Of a stretch of 64,000 bases of DNA, positions 39,479 through 52,764 are shown one piece after another. The position numbers and the translations under genes were made by a program. Position 1 is the first letter of the stretch. Each line of letters begins with the position of its first letter. The notes under the pieces were generated by a model. The model saw nothing but the letters and a program-made list of their open reading frames with translations. It had not been told where the DNA came from and made no database searches. The DNA is from Climacium dendroides. Its lineage: Eukaryota > Streptophyta > Bryopsida > Hypnales > Climaciaceae. The stretch lies in NCBI GenBank assembly GCA_950106755.1, contig OX467092.1, positions 9,424,001 through 9,488,000 on the forward strand, written 5' to 3'.

Positions 39479-42400
39479 TGTGGGAGTCCTAAATAGGGCC
39501 TTAGAAGTTTTTAGGAGAAATTATGGATATAGTGGGTTCATCTAGATAAATTTTTTGTCTTTTTGCTATAAAAATAGATCAGGGAAAGAAAAGAACCGGA
39601 ACCAGAAAATCAGAAAGCCTTAACTCCATAATAGAGTTAATAGAGTTAATGAGTACTCCTGAAATTTGGAACCGGAAAATCAATAATCGGGAATGGGATT
39701 GATTTCAATCAGTATTCCAAAAGATATGGCTTAGTAGAAACTGGAAACCGGAAGTTAACGGTCATCCTTGGATAATGATGGGCAAAGTAGTGGGACCACA
39801 GGAGTATGGCGGGAGGTTTACGGTTTTGCCCGGGGCGGAGAAGGGATGGCTTCCCGGACAGATAAGACCATGGTGGGTAAGTTCCGGAACGCCCCTCATA
39901 CAAAGGATGGATACACGGTGAGTGACTGCAAGGATGAACGAGAGAAGAGGATGCTATAATTTCTAGTTCCGATTCTTAGTCCGGATAGAGGAAACCGGAT
40001 GACCATCACTTTGGGGAATACAATCTTTGGTGCACTGTCCGGAGATAGGAAGGTAGATTGGGGGTTAGTCTTGAGAGATTATGTCACCAAACTATGCAAG
40101 GGAGTGGGAAAGACTAAACCATCTAGCATTTCCCCATTTCTTTTTCATTTGTATCATGCCCAAGATTGTATGAGGGCGCAAGAGAGGCAGGAATACACAG
40201 TCCAGGAGGTCGAACTGGCCCACGGGATGAAACCTAACTCCGATGATGAGATGGAAGAGAGAGAGGTTAAGAAAGAGGCTTCCGGTTCGTCAGGAAAACC
40301 GGAACTGAAAAAGAGGAAAGGGAAAGAGGTCCAAGTAGAAGAAGAAAAGGATCCAATTTGGAACAGAGATCCCTTAGGGTCAATTATAGGAGAGCTCAAG
40401 AAAGTCCAGGAAGAACATGAGAAAGAGTGAAATACCTTGAAAAAGGTATGTAAGATGTTGGGAGATATTCCTAGGACAAAGTGTGTAGAGCAAATCCAGA
40501 ACTTAATAGAGGATGCTGAGGGAAAATTCGGAAAGGCGAAGTATCAGGATTTAGCGGATGAATTGCTATCCCTGAAAGAAGAACTGAATAGACAGAAACA
40601 GGAGAGTGAGTGTAACCGGAAGTATTCAGTTCAAACGGAGGAGATGATTGACCGGATTAGGGAGTTCATCACCCTTCCGGCAGAAACATTGAACAAGGCT
40701 AGGTTATTTGATGAGAAGGTTTTGGAAGGGGTAGGAAAGTTAGGGGACAAAGTCATTAATGTCCTAGTATCCTTCAACTCCAAGATGGAACAGCTACTTG
40801 TTCAATTGAGAGAGGTCATGGGGGAGGACAATCCACCTCCCCAACCGGAAGCAAAACCGGAAATGGTTGGTACAACAAAGGCGACTCCATCCAAGCCACC
40901 GCGGCCGGAGACCAAGCAGACATCTCCAATGACGCGGAAGAAATCCGGACATTCATCCGAAGATGTGGTGATAGTCACTCCTACGAAGGAAAAGTTACCC
41001 CGGAAACCGGAACTGCACACACACCAACACTCAGATCAGTCTTGCAGGGAAAGGTGAAAGTGGAAGAGGTAAATTTAGGGACGCCGCAGAGCAAAATGAA
41101 GGCCTCTCCCACACCTAGCCAAGTGAAGATGAAGACTCCAAGGCCTCCATCAGCAAGAAAATCAACCCGGGCAAAGTTAGAGGAGGAAGAAGAAGAAGAA
41201 GATGAGGATTCGGAAGAAGAGGAGGAGGAGGAAGATTCCAGTTCTGAATCCGGAAATGAGTCCGAACCATACTCTGATCCGGATCAGGAACTAGCCGCAC
41301 CGAAGAAGATAGACAAGACCAAGGCTCAGTACTCCAAGGCCAAAAAACGAAAAACAGTTTCCGGTTCCGTCCGGAAGCAACCATCACGGAAGGGCACCCC
41401 AAAACCAAGTGCAACACCGGGGAAGCGGCAGAAAAGTTAGAGTAGGACAGATAGGTAGGTTAGAATCTCGGCTGAAAACCCAAGTTTTGGGTAGAAAGTA
41501 TTTTGTAAATTAATTTTAGCAGGAAAGGTAGGATTGACTTCCTGGATCCGGATTTATCGGAACGGGAATATTAACGGCTAGTTCCAGGATTATAGTAGTC
41601 AACGTCATTTTTGTAGATGAGGAGGAGGGCATGTGTTGATTCAGGAAAGGTAGATTTTGATTCCCATGGACTAAGGAGTCTAATGGGTTGTTTAGTATTT
41701 AGTTAGCCAGTTATTGTTAATCCGGTGTGCATTTCCATACTTTGTTTTCCTAGCATTGTGCAATCTAAATCAGCTTTCTGGTTCACAATTTGAGGTGGCG
41801 GCGTGTGCTTTGGTGGTGGATAACCATTGATATATGTTCTGTAGAGATTGCAAGAATAGATAAGGAGGGAGTGTGCCCGGATATTAAGATTGTCCGGATT
41901 CTTGAAGAGAGACTGTGGGCGAGGGTGTTTTCCAGACCCAAGTGTGATCGGTTCGTATTTCTAGTTGAGTGTTGATAGTCCCGGATGTGTGTGGAGTGTA
42001 ACTGTTGACTGTTCCAGAGTAGCTTCCGTTTTCCCGGTCGATAGGTTCAGACTTAACCGGAATCCCGAAGGGGAAGTAATAACTCCCTAACTCAACCATC
42101 CCGGTTTTTGCCAGGAATCTAGATTAACTAATAGGCTGTCGTTGTAGTCTAAGTTAGTATTCTAGTCAACTATGCCTTGCGTGACCTGCTGATCCCGATA
42201 GCTATCCGGTTCAGCTGTGAAGGAGAGTTCGGCTAGAATTAGGCTTTATTGTGTTGTGTTTTTCTTCTTCTTTTTACAGTGGATCTCTTGTCACTCTAAA
42301 ACTTAGAGGGTAGGTTTTAAGCTTCCTGCCTCAAGCCCAATACGCGGATCCCTCTTGATTCAAAGGTTAAACTCGATTCCGGTTACCAAGAACGGGAAAG

Positions 42401-42680
42401 TCGGACTAGCTATCCCCTTTTCAATTCCAACCTGATTGTAAATAGATTGTAGATAATGTGTGAATAGGAGAGGTTAAAGGGTGAGTATGGTAATAGAATA
42501 GAATAATTAGACTTAACCGGATTAGAGTAGATGTTCATGGGTTTGTTGTAACAAGGCAGATCCCTCTTTTCCGGACAAACAAGGATTCCTCCAACTAAAT
42601 CTCTGTGGGAACGATATACGGGTCACTTTAGGATCATTTCCGGTCCTAGAGAAGCAACCTGACTTTCCTGTGCTACAACA
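39479..42680 (+). mobile_element. E1: 3.2-kb TG...CA element (probable solo LTR)
   Basis: The element begins TGTGGGAG and ends GCTACAACA, with TATTC on both sides (39474-39478 and 42681-42685). TG...CA ends with a 5-bp duplication are the signature of LTR retrotransposon integration. I find no second copy of its left end inside, so no LTR pair; the whole 3,202 bp behaves like one LTR. GTGGGAACGATA near the 3' end resembles sequence I recall near the 3' end of plant gypsy LTRs, and TTTAGTATTTAG near 41692 is in a promoter-like position. The motif CCGGAA/AACCGG is very frequent. It carries an ORF remnant (39768-41440) and interrupts the CACTA-A transposase. E2 is a relative of similar length and layout. 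Confidence 0.75.
39768..41440 (+). pseudogene. Acidic, lysine-rich protein ORF of E1
   Basis: One frame runs 39768-41057 with two stops (TAA 39957, TGA 40428) and passes by a one-base shift near 41040 into 41042-41440. The first part (RGNRMTITLGNTIFGALSG and VDWGLVLRDYV) resembles the so-called putative plant transposon protein domain found in plant retroelements; this is from memory and not certain. The middle is coiled-coil-like (AEGKFGKAKYQDLADELLSL and onward). The end is a long Glu/Asp run followed by SEPYSDPDQELA and a basic tail with KAKKRK, a likely nuclear signal. The C-terminal motif is shared with E2, so the protein is a conserved part of the element. No protease, RT or integrase is present. 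Confidence 0.65.
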
Positions 42681-45173
42681 TATTCTATCAGCTACAATCA
42701 TCATCATGAATATGTGCATTGTCTTTCGTGTGAGTAACAATTTCATAAATGAGCTCCTACAATATTTGTCATCAGACTTGCTCCCAAATAACAACAAGCT
42801 GCCTACTAGTCATTATGAGGCACGCAAAATGATTAGAAAGTTGGGTTTAGAGTACAACAACATCCATGCATGCCCAAGTGGATGTGTGTTATACAAAGAC
42901 GGGCATGTAGATCTAAGTAGTTGCCCGCAGTGCTCAAAACTAAGGTGGTTGGAGGGCACAAACTTAGTACCTACAAAGGTCATTCGACACTTTCCCTTGA
43001 TACCGAAACTGAGACGCATGTTTAGGTCTTCGGAGATTGCTCAAATGCTGACCAGTTGGACAAAGCATGTCAGCGACGACGGCGTAATGTGGTCAGTCGT
43101 GGACAGCCCTACTTAGAAGCATGTCAACAAAGACATCGCCTTCAACAACTTCCGTGTTGACAACAGGAACTTGCGTCTGGTACTAGCAGTAGACGGTGTC
43201 AATCCCTTTAAGTTGAGCAACACAAACTAGTCAACATGGTCAGTTTTCATCTTGATTTATAACTTTGAGCCATGGTTTGGGACGAAGAAATTCTTTAGTT
43301 CCTTTAGCCTTCTCATTTCTAGGAAGCACTCTCCAACTTCCAAGAACATGAATGTATTCTTGAAGCCAGTGTTGAAGGAGCTATATGCATTGTGGGAAGG
43401 TGTGATAGCTCAAGATTTCTCACAATCCAAAGGTGCTCATTGCTTTATCATGCGTGGCTTACAAATGTGGACCATATTAGATTTTCCAGCATACGCTCTC
43501 ATCTCTAGCTTGTCTTACAAGGGATATAAAGGGTGCCCGGATTGTAGCCCTAAAATAAATTTGAGACTGGTGAGAACCGGCGATGTGAGGGCGGATCAAA
43601 GTATCAGAGGGTCGAAGATTGTGTACAGTGGCATACAAAGATACCTAAGCCAACACCACCCTTATCGTCAAAACCATCACTTCAATGGCAAAACAGAGCA
43701 TCGCTTTAGGCCAAAGACCATGACCAGTAAAGATGTTATCTGATATGCTACGTGGCAACAAGCATTTTTAGATCTTGGTGGAAAAGAAGATGGAAAGGAT
43801 GACGCGATGCATTTCACAGGGGTGAAACAACTGAGTGCTTTGTATGAACTTTCTTACTGGAAGGTGCGAAATGGTTTGACTTAATTTTGATATTTTGTTA
43901 CTGTCCAGTGTCTATGTAGTACATGCATCAGACGTTGTTTGTCATAGTAGTAGAGTGTTGATATCCAAGTAGATATCACAATAGACATCCCAACGCAAAA
44001 TTGTAGGAGCTATAGACAATGGTTGTCTATTCAATTGTACAATGTGAACATGGAATGCTTTGTTACATGTCCCCTTAGACGTAGATGTGAACACCAAGTT
44101 AGGGCTCAATGTCTATGTACATTTCCTCAGCAGATGACATAGAAAGTGACGATACACGCTGTCTTGGATGGGGGCAACTTTTTCCTGATATCTATATGTT
44201 CTTTTTTGCAGTATCTATTAGTTCGACACATTTTGGACGTGATGCATTGCGAGAAAAATTTATGTGAAAACATGGTAAAGATGCTTCTTGCTATGAATGA
44301 TAGCCTTGGCAACCGCATTGATGCACCAACAACTTGGAATACATGATGTGGGAGCACGGGAATCCAGTCTTTGGGTTTAGAAGGGAAATAAGGGGATTAG
44401 AGCTCCTTACTCCCTAATTTTTTTGTTTTTTTGTTTAGAAAAGTAGACCGTAAGTAGTTAGGAATCGGATACCGGAATAGGGTTACTTTAGAATAGATAA
44501 TAGTGTTAACAAAAGTAACTGGAAACCGAAAACCTAGAAACGGCATAGTTAGATCAAGAGTAGGTCAGAGTGAGTTTTATCAGAAACCGGAAACCGGAAG
44601 AAAATAAAGGACCGGAGACCGGAAACGGATGGCAGGCAATCTGGGTATAACGAGTGCCTACCTAGTTCTAGACCACACTCGAGAGCAGGTCTATTTTGTG
44701 GAAAACGGTCACCTGTAACGGTTCCCGGTAAATGAAGCCCTAGAAATAGGAGGGGCAGGTGGCTAAGACCTCTTTTTGCTGGGAAACTACCTTAAGAAGA
44801 GACTAGTGAGGAGCATTTGCGGTATACTTATATGTCGGCCAAAGGAAGAGTTACGGGCTCAGTTTACGATCCAGATTAAAGAAGGACGAGTCTCGAGAGG
44901 AGAGTTCGCTTAGAAGTTCACGCATGAGTGTAGCATTAGAAGTGTACTGTTGAATCAACTCTTGAGGAGGAGCTTTGAGCGGAGTAAGAAGATTAGAGCG
45001 CTAGTGATTGTGAGACTCCAAAAAGTGATTCCGGTCACTGAGAAATTTAGAGGAAGCAGTCCACAATGGTGAGAGAAGAGGTAGCTGTGTCGATCCTTAC
45101 GCATGGTGAAGCCGGTAGTATCGACTGATCCAAGAGAGAAAGCGGAGCTAGAAGAAGACCTCTAGCAGATGGG

Positions 45174-46067
45174 GTGCGAAGGATTTCTAGCTCGGCCATG
45201 GAACTTGAAGAACGAAGAGAGCGGGAGCAGGGACCGGAAACGGAGACGAAACTCGCACTAGCAATCCTTCCGGTACTCGCAAAAGAAGTTCAGGCGAAGG
45301 ACAAGGTGGAGGACGTATCAAGCTCTTCCATCCGGTCGGAGCCTAAGGGAGAAATGACTTCCCTACTGGGGGAAGTAACGGACATTGCTCTCAATGCAGC
45401 AGAAGTAGTGAAGGCTGCTGAGGAAGAGAAGACCAGAGAAGTGGAGACAGTAGGCGAGGCGAAGGAAACATCGGAGGAGGTAAAGGCCGCAGATGAAGAA
45501 AAGACGAGATCTGAACCGGAACCGTCTGAGAAGAAGAACGTGCCCAAACCAGGGCTGAGCAACAAGTTTATTGACCTAAGTGAATTGTCTCCAGTTTCTC
45601 CAACTCCTCCTGCAAAGACAGAAAAGGTATTTCCTTCCACCCCACTCAACTTAGCTTTGGGAAGCGAAACTGGATCAAGGGAGAAAAGGAAGACCGGATC
45701 TTAGGGGCAAGGATCCGGGAAGGGTAGAACAATTGAAGAAACCACTCTTCAAAGTGCTAGGGCCAATGTTCCGCCCACACCAAACACGCAGAAGAAGAAG
45801 CCTTCAATTATGTCAGCACAGAAGAAGAGGCCGATTCCAGAGGACGATGACGAGGAGGAAGAAGAAGAAGAAGAAGACGAGGATGAAGAATTCGGAACTG
45901 AGGAAGACTCGGAGCCGTATTTTGACCCGGATCAAGCACTAGCAGAGACTCGGAAGACTAAGGCTGCAGCATCTAAGAAGAAGAAGCTCGCCGCCTAGGG
46001 TCAGGTACGCCAGGGACAGAAGACCGGAACCGTAAAGAAGCCGGCCACGAAGAAGTTAAGAACTTAG
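45174..46067 (+). pseudogene. Acidic, lysine-rich protein ORF of E2
   Basis: A single frame from 45174 to 46067 is broken by TAG at 45702-45704 and again at 45996-45998. It encodes a Glu/Lys-rich protein with repeated EEKTR segments, then DDDEEEEEEEEDEDEE, the motif SEPYFDPDQALA and a basic tail with SKKKKL and KKPATKKLRT. The acidic run, SEPYxDPDQxLA motif and basic tail match the E1 protein in order. The N-terminal domain seen in E1 is not recognisable here. The conserved C-terminus suggests a nuclear, histone- or chromatin-contacting role, but that is inference. Confidence 0.6.
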
Positions 46068-47293
46068 GAAATTATTTAGGGTAAATTTCTGATGATATGG
46101 TGGTGAAAGTCTAAAGTTTTGGGATAGTTGTACATAATTAGGAAGTTTACTTTTTGAGTGACACGGCCACTAGCAGTTGGAAAGTGACTGGGTCCGTAAT
46201 TATAGGATTTGAGATCCACTTTTAGCGGAAGTAGTAGGAGTTTAAGTGAAAGTCAACAAGGCTAGAAAATAGTAAGGGAATGAAACATGTTTGGCCTTGA
46301 TTGGCTGGAGGGTTACTTTTTAGGTTAGGATTTTGAGGGAGTAGTTTAGTATTTAAATCCGGGACTTGTTTGGTCCCGGTGTGCATCTTTATTTTATTTT
46401 CTTATATTCATGAGTACCTGAGGGTTCGCTCTTGGCGTGATTGAAACAAATCATAGTTGTGTGTACTTGACACTTGTCCGTGTTTTGGAAGTCCAGGCTG
46501 GAAAGTGAGTGTAAGTGGATACAAGGTGTGCCTGGATGCTGAGTTTGTCCGGTCCAGTATTGGGTTAGTGTGCGTGGAACAGAGGCAAAAGGGATCTCTA
46601 GTGTGGACTAGGAATGGGCTCGGAAGAAGTACGGAGGAGGGGTACTCTCCGGAAGAAGTAAGGGTTAGCACGCCTCCACAGCGCTCGTTTCCCCTCTTCG
46701 ATCCCCGTTAGTTCAGACCGGATTTAGGACTAACTTAGTAGGCTGTCGTTGTAGCATTGGTTAGGAGGAATTAGATCGGCTTGCGTGACTTGCTGGACAT
46801 GACTGCGTTTCCTTTCTAGTTGTGAGGATAGTCTGTTTTTCATTTGTAGGATTTGAAAGTTTATTTTTGAAAGTTTGATCACATAGTGAAACTTCTAACA
46901 CTTTAAAATCGGAGGGTAGGAGTTAAGCTTCCTTCCTAAATCCCAATTAGCAGATCCCTCTTTGTTCAGAGGTTAAACTCGACATGGTTATGAGTAGAGA
47001 TTTGGACCGGATGTGAATACACTATAAGAAAATAGGCAGTTCTGTGACGTCCAAAAAAACGTGAAATTACGTCACCGTGGACGTCACCTAAAATGCGTTA
47101 TAATGGACAAGCAAAAAACGTGCGTTTTTTTAAAAAAACGTGCCTGATTTTACCTTGTTTTTTTTTGACATCCCTTAAAACATGGTCTTGCAAGGACTCC
47201 AGAATGCGCCATGTGGCTGACAGTTGGACTCCACATAAGCGCAAAATTGGCGGGCAGTGCCACATCAGTTTTTTTTTCATCCATTGACATTGC

Positions 47294-47394
47294 TGATGTG
47301 GACTATGACGTGGACCCTTTTTGAAACTGACGTGGACTCCCAAAAATCTGACGTGGACTTCCCAAAATCTGACGTGGACTCTGTTGACGTGGAC
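47294..47394. repeat. Subterminal TGACGTGGAC repeats of CACTA-B
   Basis: Five exact TGACGTGGAC motifs start at 47306, 47328, 47349, 47370 and 47385, with TGATGTGGAC at 47294; spacing is mostly about 21 bp, two helical turns. Another copy sits at 60965 in the right arm. These are the likely binding sites for the TNPA-like protein of the element. The core also equals a plant bZIP target (TGACGTGG), so host factors could bind. Confidence 0.7.
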
Positions 47395-48373
47395 CGCAAA
47401 AATGGCCTATATGTTCATGATTCTTGTTGTCGATGACGTTCTTCTTGACGTCAGGATGCTCTTTTTGACATCTTCTTTGACAACCTCTTCTCATTGAAAC
47501 AGGGTTGCAAGTGTTTGTGTGTGTTTGCCAAGTCGCATGGAAAGACAGGGAACCTTGCAGTTTATTGTCATCGTAGATGTCAAATTTTGCTTCATTCACA
47601 TGGACGTGCTATCGTTGATGTTGTTCATGATGTCACTGAGGACATGTTCCCATTTGCTCTTTTTCACTAATATGTTTAAGAATATGTTCACAAAAAGGCT
47701 AAGACATATTAGCAGCATCACCTTAGTTCTGCGTAAACATTCTCTTTAACGCAACAACAAATGCCATATGTATGGAACAACATCGGCAAAAACGGCAGGA
47801 ATGGAAGAAGACATGCTGTTGGATATGTCCAACACTGCATGCCCTATTTTGGTACACATGAACATTAGCACGTCATGCACTTGGGGTGTATGTGCTTGTA
47901 TCTACTCAGACATTCAGAAAATTACCTTCAAGCAACACATACTTCTACACAACTAGCATTGGACATGACTAAAGACATGATACAACACAAGAATGCCCAA
48001 CCCCAAGCGTCGCCCAATATTAGTCCACAAATGCAAAGAAATACTAACTCCATGCATTCGACATGCACATGGGTTGCAAGTCAGAAAAGATGGCATTAGT
48101 GTCATGACAAGAGGTTGTAAGAAGCCAAAATTGCATTCAAAATGGAATACCCAATACCTACTGTTCTCAGGCAAAACGATAATAGCAATAGTTCCATAGC
48201 CTACTTCCGCTATACAATAGCAGTAATTGCAAAGCTTACTGTAGGAAAGCCAAGAAAATAAAGGGGCCTTCGCTATCTCCCACGTTTGCATAAACGTCGC
48301 ATGTCCACAATGACGTCATTCGAGGCAACTCCTGCAAGTTTGCAAGTCCGCTTTGACATGCTTGACGGCACTG

Positions 48374-51300
48374 TCACTTCTTTTGTGGTTTATCCGCCTT
48401 CTTGGCGGTTTGTACCTGAGGCATTGCAACGTTAGTCATGGAAGACACGCATGTGAATGATGTGGTGAATTCTTATGAATGCTGTATTTAGAGTTCAGTC
48501 TTCCCAAGACATCACAGGTACTATATCTTTCAGAAAAGAAAAGAATTAGGGATGGCCTCAGATCCTTGCTTACCTTTGATGCACCTTGAGGGGGTTTAGA
48601 AAGCCCGGCTAGTTTCAATGCTGTGGCTTTGGAAACTACGATAGTACTAGTTGCCTTCCCTATGCTACTGGAAGCCTTGGTAGATTTTCCGCCTTGATTG
48701 GTCCTCACGGCACGTCGAGGGCGTCCGGAAGACGCTGCTGGGACGTCGCCATCATCCTGAAATAACATACGCCAGTGATTTCTGAGAACCAATGCTCATT
48801 TTTTGGTTTCAGAATATTGGTGTCACCACAAATGTCACATGAGACATCATGCGGTGACGTCAGGGTTGTCTTGTCTGACAAGTTTTTGAGTTTTGGTGAC
48901 ATGTTGGACATCTGACGTCGCGTGTCATGTCGGACAAACGTCGTGTATATTGGACAAAAGTCGTCGCGCAGAATTTTAGGGTTTAGAATTTTTTACCCCA
49001 TGGTAAATGAATCTAGCTTACGTGGCTGCGTACGTGGCCATCTGGCCTGGGCGACTGCGGGTTGGGGCGCGTGCGGGTTAGGGTTGGGCGACTTCGGGTC
49101 GAAAAAAAGGGCGACTGCAGGTTTAGGGCGACTACGTCATTGCAGAGCTTTTATAAGAACTATTTCATACCATGTCCATTTCATTCACAATCATTACATG
49201 TTGAAGGAGTAGAAATGCAAGAACTAGAAGACAACCTGCTCACTTACCTGTTCTGGCATGACCACAGTGGTGGGCACTGCAGCACCTTCAATGGTGTCCT
49301 TTGCTCTAGAATTGTCCACCAATGTGTACACATCTTCTACTTCTTTCCGGACCTCATCTCCCTCCACTCCCTCCACTACAACATCATCCACTGCGTCCTC
49401 TTCATTCTCTTCGGGCTCTGGTGCAACATCTGCATTGGCGTCGGCCGAGATGACCTCTTCTCCCGCGCCTATACTGCCACTGGCACCGTCAGTGATGTCT
49501 ATTGGAACGGCATCAACGACAGCCATCGGAGGAATTGAAGTGGGCGCTGGATGCAACACTGGCAAAAGGAATTCTTTCGAAGCACCCGCCCATGCTTCAC
49601 CTGCTGGTGACGTCAAAATGGATGTCTCCACCACTTGTGTAGATGAAGTTGACTCAATGACGTCTGAATTTGTAGTGACTTGTTTCACACCATGATTTTG
49701 GAAAAGCTCCTGAAACAAGTTCTCAAGGCGCTTGTGTGATGCTGTCATGTTATCTCCAAGCCGTGACACGCTCCCTTCAAGATCCATGACACGAGTCCGC
49801 ATGTCCTCCATGTCTCTACCGTAGTCAGGTTTGGCTCTACGCTTCTCCTCTTCCAGCCGCTGGAACTCTTTGGCGACCTCAGCATCAACCTCCGTGTCAT
49901 ATGGTGCCCTGCTCAACAACATGGTCTATACATGGCAATAAAAGAATGGAAAATAAATTTCAACTTCAAATCTGGCAACGGAAACAAAATAAACCAACTT
50001 AAACAAATGCAGCACGACGTCCACGCTGACGTCACATACGACAAGCCCTCTGCTCGTGTACACAGTACATGTGATGTCCACTTCAGCAGCCTCCACCCCT
50101 GTTCACATCTCCTGTGACACAGAATGTAACATGCAATGCTGTACATGTCTACTACACATACATCATTCATAAACTCACCAGGCGTGAAACCACCTCTCTC
50201 TCAATGGCCTTCATCTGCGCAGTTGTAGAATCCTTCCCCCTTGAAATTGAACGCATCTGAGCTGATTTCTTCCGAGCGGATTCAGTGTTGCGCATTGCAG
50301 CTATTGCCTTCCAATACACTGGGTTCACATCTTTTGGCCTATCCATGCCCGCATCAATCATTTGGCCAATTCTCCAACGCATGTTAATCAGCACTTTTGT
50401 GATGTACGGCTGTAGCCACTTCTCACAGACTCTGTCCGCGTCTCCAACCATTTGCCAATCTGCCACTCCATGTCTTTGGATTAGTGTACTTCTACCTCTT
50501 TACATCCACAAGAAAGCAAGAATGGATGACTGAATCAGTAACAACATGACGATAACTAGGCCATTCTTGCAAAAGGATGTTGTACTGAACAGGGCCTCTG
50601 CAATTCAAGGTAGAATCTGTAGTGACATCAGTATAAATGAGCACATGTCATCCAGGACATTCAATGCAACATTTTCCATGACAACGACCTCTCAAAATTA
50701 CAAATACGCAAATTCAAGGCAAACAACAAAAGCAATAGTAATCAGAGGTTCACACTCGTGTACAGACGCTTGAAAAAATGCCTTCTGTGATTCTTCGGTT
50801 GACCTTCCCATCCTGTCGTGGGATCAAGGGACTTTGCATATTTCTTGACATCCTTCTCTAAACTGTCCTTCATAGAACCAAAGGGTTGTCCTTGCCCATC
50901 CAACTCCACTGGTTTCTTCATTGCTCCACTGGTCACACCCCTCCGTTGCTGCGTGGGCTTCAAAGCTTCTATGGCGTCGTTGGTGTCACCATCAGAGCCG
51001 TCAGAGGCCGTGTTGTAACCTTGACTGCAGAAATCACAATACTTGCATGGTCAGAACCTTCGTGTCTAATTGCAATAGCAAGCCAATGGCAAAAGGTCAC
51101 CACTTATAGAGGCCTGGATAGCTTTTTCTTGGCCTTCACTACAGTGTTCACTTTGATGTCAAACTATGCGGTCGAAATGAAGTTGGTCGTCTGTTTTCAT
51201 GTCCACTTTGACATGGGCCATGCCTGCATGGACACTACTATAAACAACAACACAGTAACATTCGTGAATGGACAAGAATTTTTAGTTTTCTATGAGTAAA

Positions 51301-52764
51301 TTTTTTTCTCACATGTAGTCTTTGTAAGTTCTATAGTACAGATGACATGAAGCTCTACAGGTTATCCGGCTATAGGAAAACAACATGTCTTTGAAGACGT
51401 CCTATAGAACATCCCATGTCATTCAAGACGTCAACTGAGATGTCAAAAGTGACACACTCCACAGCACACGTCTGTGTTGACGTCCAAAAAAATGCGCCAC
51501 CGTTGTAGTTGATGTCTTGTTGGACATCATTTGCGTACCTCCAGTCCTGAGACTGCTCTGCCATGCCAATATTCTGATCAACTTCAATGGCTTCATCAAC
51601 CTCCTCCGCCTCCTCCTCCTCCACCTCTTGCACCTCAGTGACCTTCAATTTTTTGGAGGGCGGTGCAGCCTCTCGGGCGATGGCTTTTCCCTTTGAGCTC
51701 AAGCCGCACAGAGGGTCTTCCCGCGCCTTTGACCGCCGCTCCCCCTCTGCTCGCATGCGCATTGCCGGCGCCTCCTCCTCCTGGACGGCAAATCGCAGAG
51801 CTGCCGACTCCCTCAATTTTGCAGCAATCGGTGGTGCCCGAGGCATTGTCACCAGAGGTGCTCTCCACTGCACAAAAAACTCTGCCTCTGCACCCTGGAA
51901 ACATTGCAGCCAAGTCAATGTTAAATTGAATGGGAGTGGGACAAGTCCCCAAAAGAAAACAAGCATCACGCTCAATAGAAACAAAAACCCAACAATTACC
52001 GCCCCCCAAAACCCTCGCCGTCACGGCCGCGATGAGCTCACCGATACCCTTGAAATTGTCGCCTTTGAGGCCACTCTTAAACTGACCAATATTCTTTCCC
52101 AACTGCATTGGAAATTTGATGTAGTTTAGGCACAAGAATGGAGCGAAAGAGGATAGACAAGTCACGCCCAAGTGCACAAAAAAAAAAAAAATGACATCGG
52201 TTGAGAGAGAAGCAACTGAAAGCACTATTCAAGGCAAAAATGGGGAGGACCCGCATGTCCCACAAGACGCACCATCAAAAAGCCGGCGTTCATAAAATTG
52301 CCACGTGGGCCTATGTCCACCTATATCCGCCTGTAGCCCTATAGCCGTGTTAGGCTCAGACCCTTGACTGTGCATTACTGTCTGTAAAGGGCGTAGTCAT
52401 CCCGTCCGGCAGCGGTGCGATTTTCACAAATCTCGGACAAGAACAAACGGAATGTGGGAAATTAAATTGCCGAACACCTACAAAAATTTCACGGGAAGAA
52501 GGCGGGAAGCAAGGAAACCTTTACGTTTGGGGCGGCCGCATTTGCTTCTTCGGCGGATGCCTCACCGACCCTACATGGCGGTGGCGGCGGAATTGCGCCC
52601 TTCTTCAAGCTTGATCGGAGTGGCCGCGTTGCTGGAACTTGTGACACTAAATTCGTCAGAACGGCTGCAGCTTCTGAGTCGTCCACATTCAACGTTGAAG
52701 CCGTTGCTGCCTCCATAAAGCGGACTGCCCTAGCACGTTTTGGAAGTGCAGAAACCTTTGCCAT
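48374..52764 (-). CDS. TNPA-like protein of CACTA-B, eight exons
   Basis: A probable accessory transposition protein. In En/Spm, TNPA binds subterminal repeats, pairs the ends and regulates expression. Exons on the minus strand: 52764-52519, 52102-52013, 51894-51539, 51024-50764, 50473-50179, 49925-49248, 48756-48574, 48415-48374. All junctions are GT-AG and all phases fit, giving 716 aa with no stop. The ATG context is ACAATGGCA. Residues about 175-225 are acidic with an AAPPSKKLKV basic patch. Residues about 255-410 (QQRRGVTSGAMKKP, ELDGQGQPFG, VNPVYWKAIAAMRN, ESARKKSAQMRSIS) match the plant Ptta/En/Spm transposase family (Transposase_24). A coiled coil follows (about 430-480). The C-terminus is basic (RPRRAV, KKADKPQKK). 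Exon 2 and its splice sites are least certain. It looks intact, unlike the transposases here. Confidence 0.75.

Noticed and set aside
49060..49135. Telomere-like TTAGGG words
   Set aside because: Only isolated matches in a GGGCGACT-rich stretch of an intron; no plant telomere array (TTTAGGG).
49062..49695. Plus-strand open frames over 49.1-49.7 kb
   Set aside because: They are antisense to exon 6 of the TNPA-like gene, which has correct splice sites and phase.
51587..52129. Plus-strand open frame of 180 codons
   Set aside because: Antisense shadow of TNPA-like exons 2 and 3; Ser-rich from complementing Glu codons.
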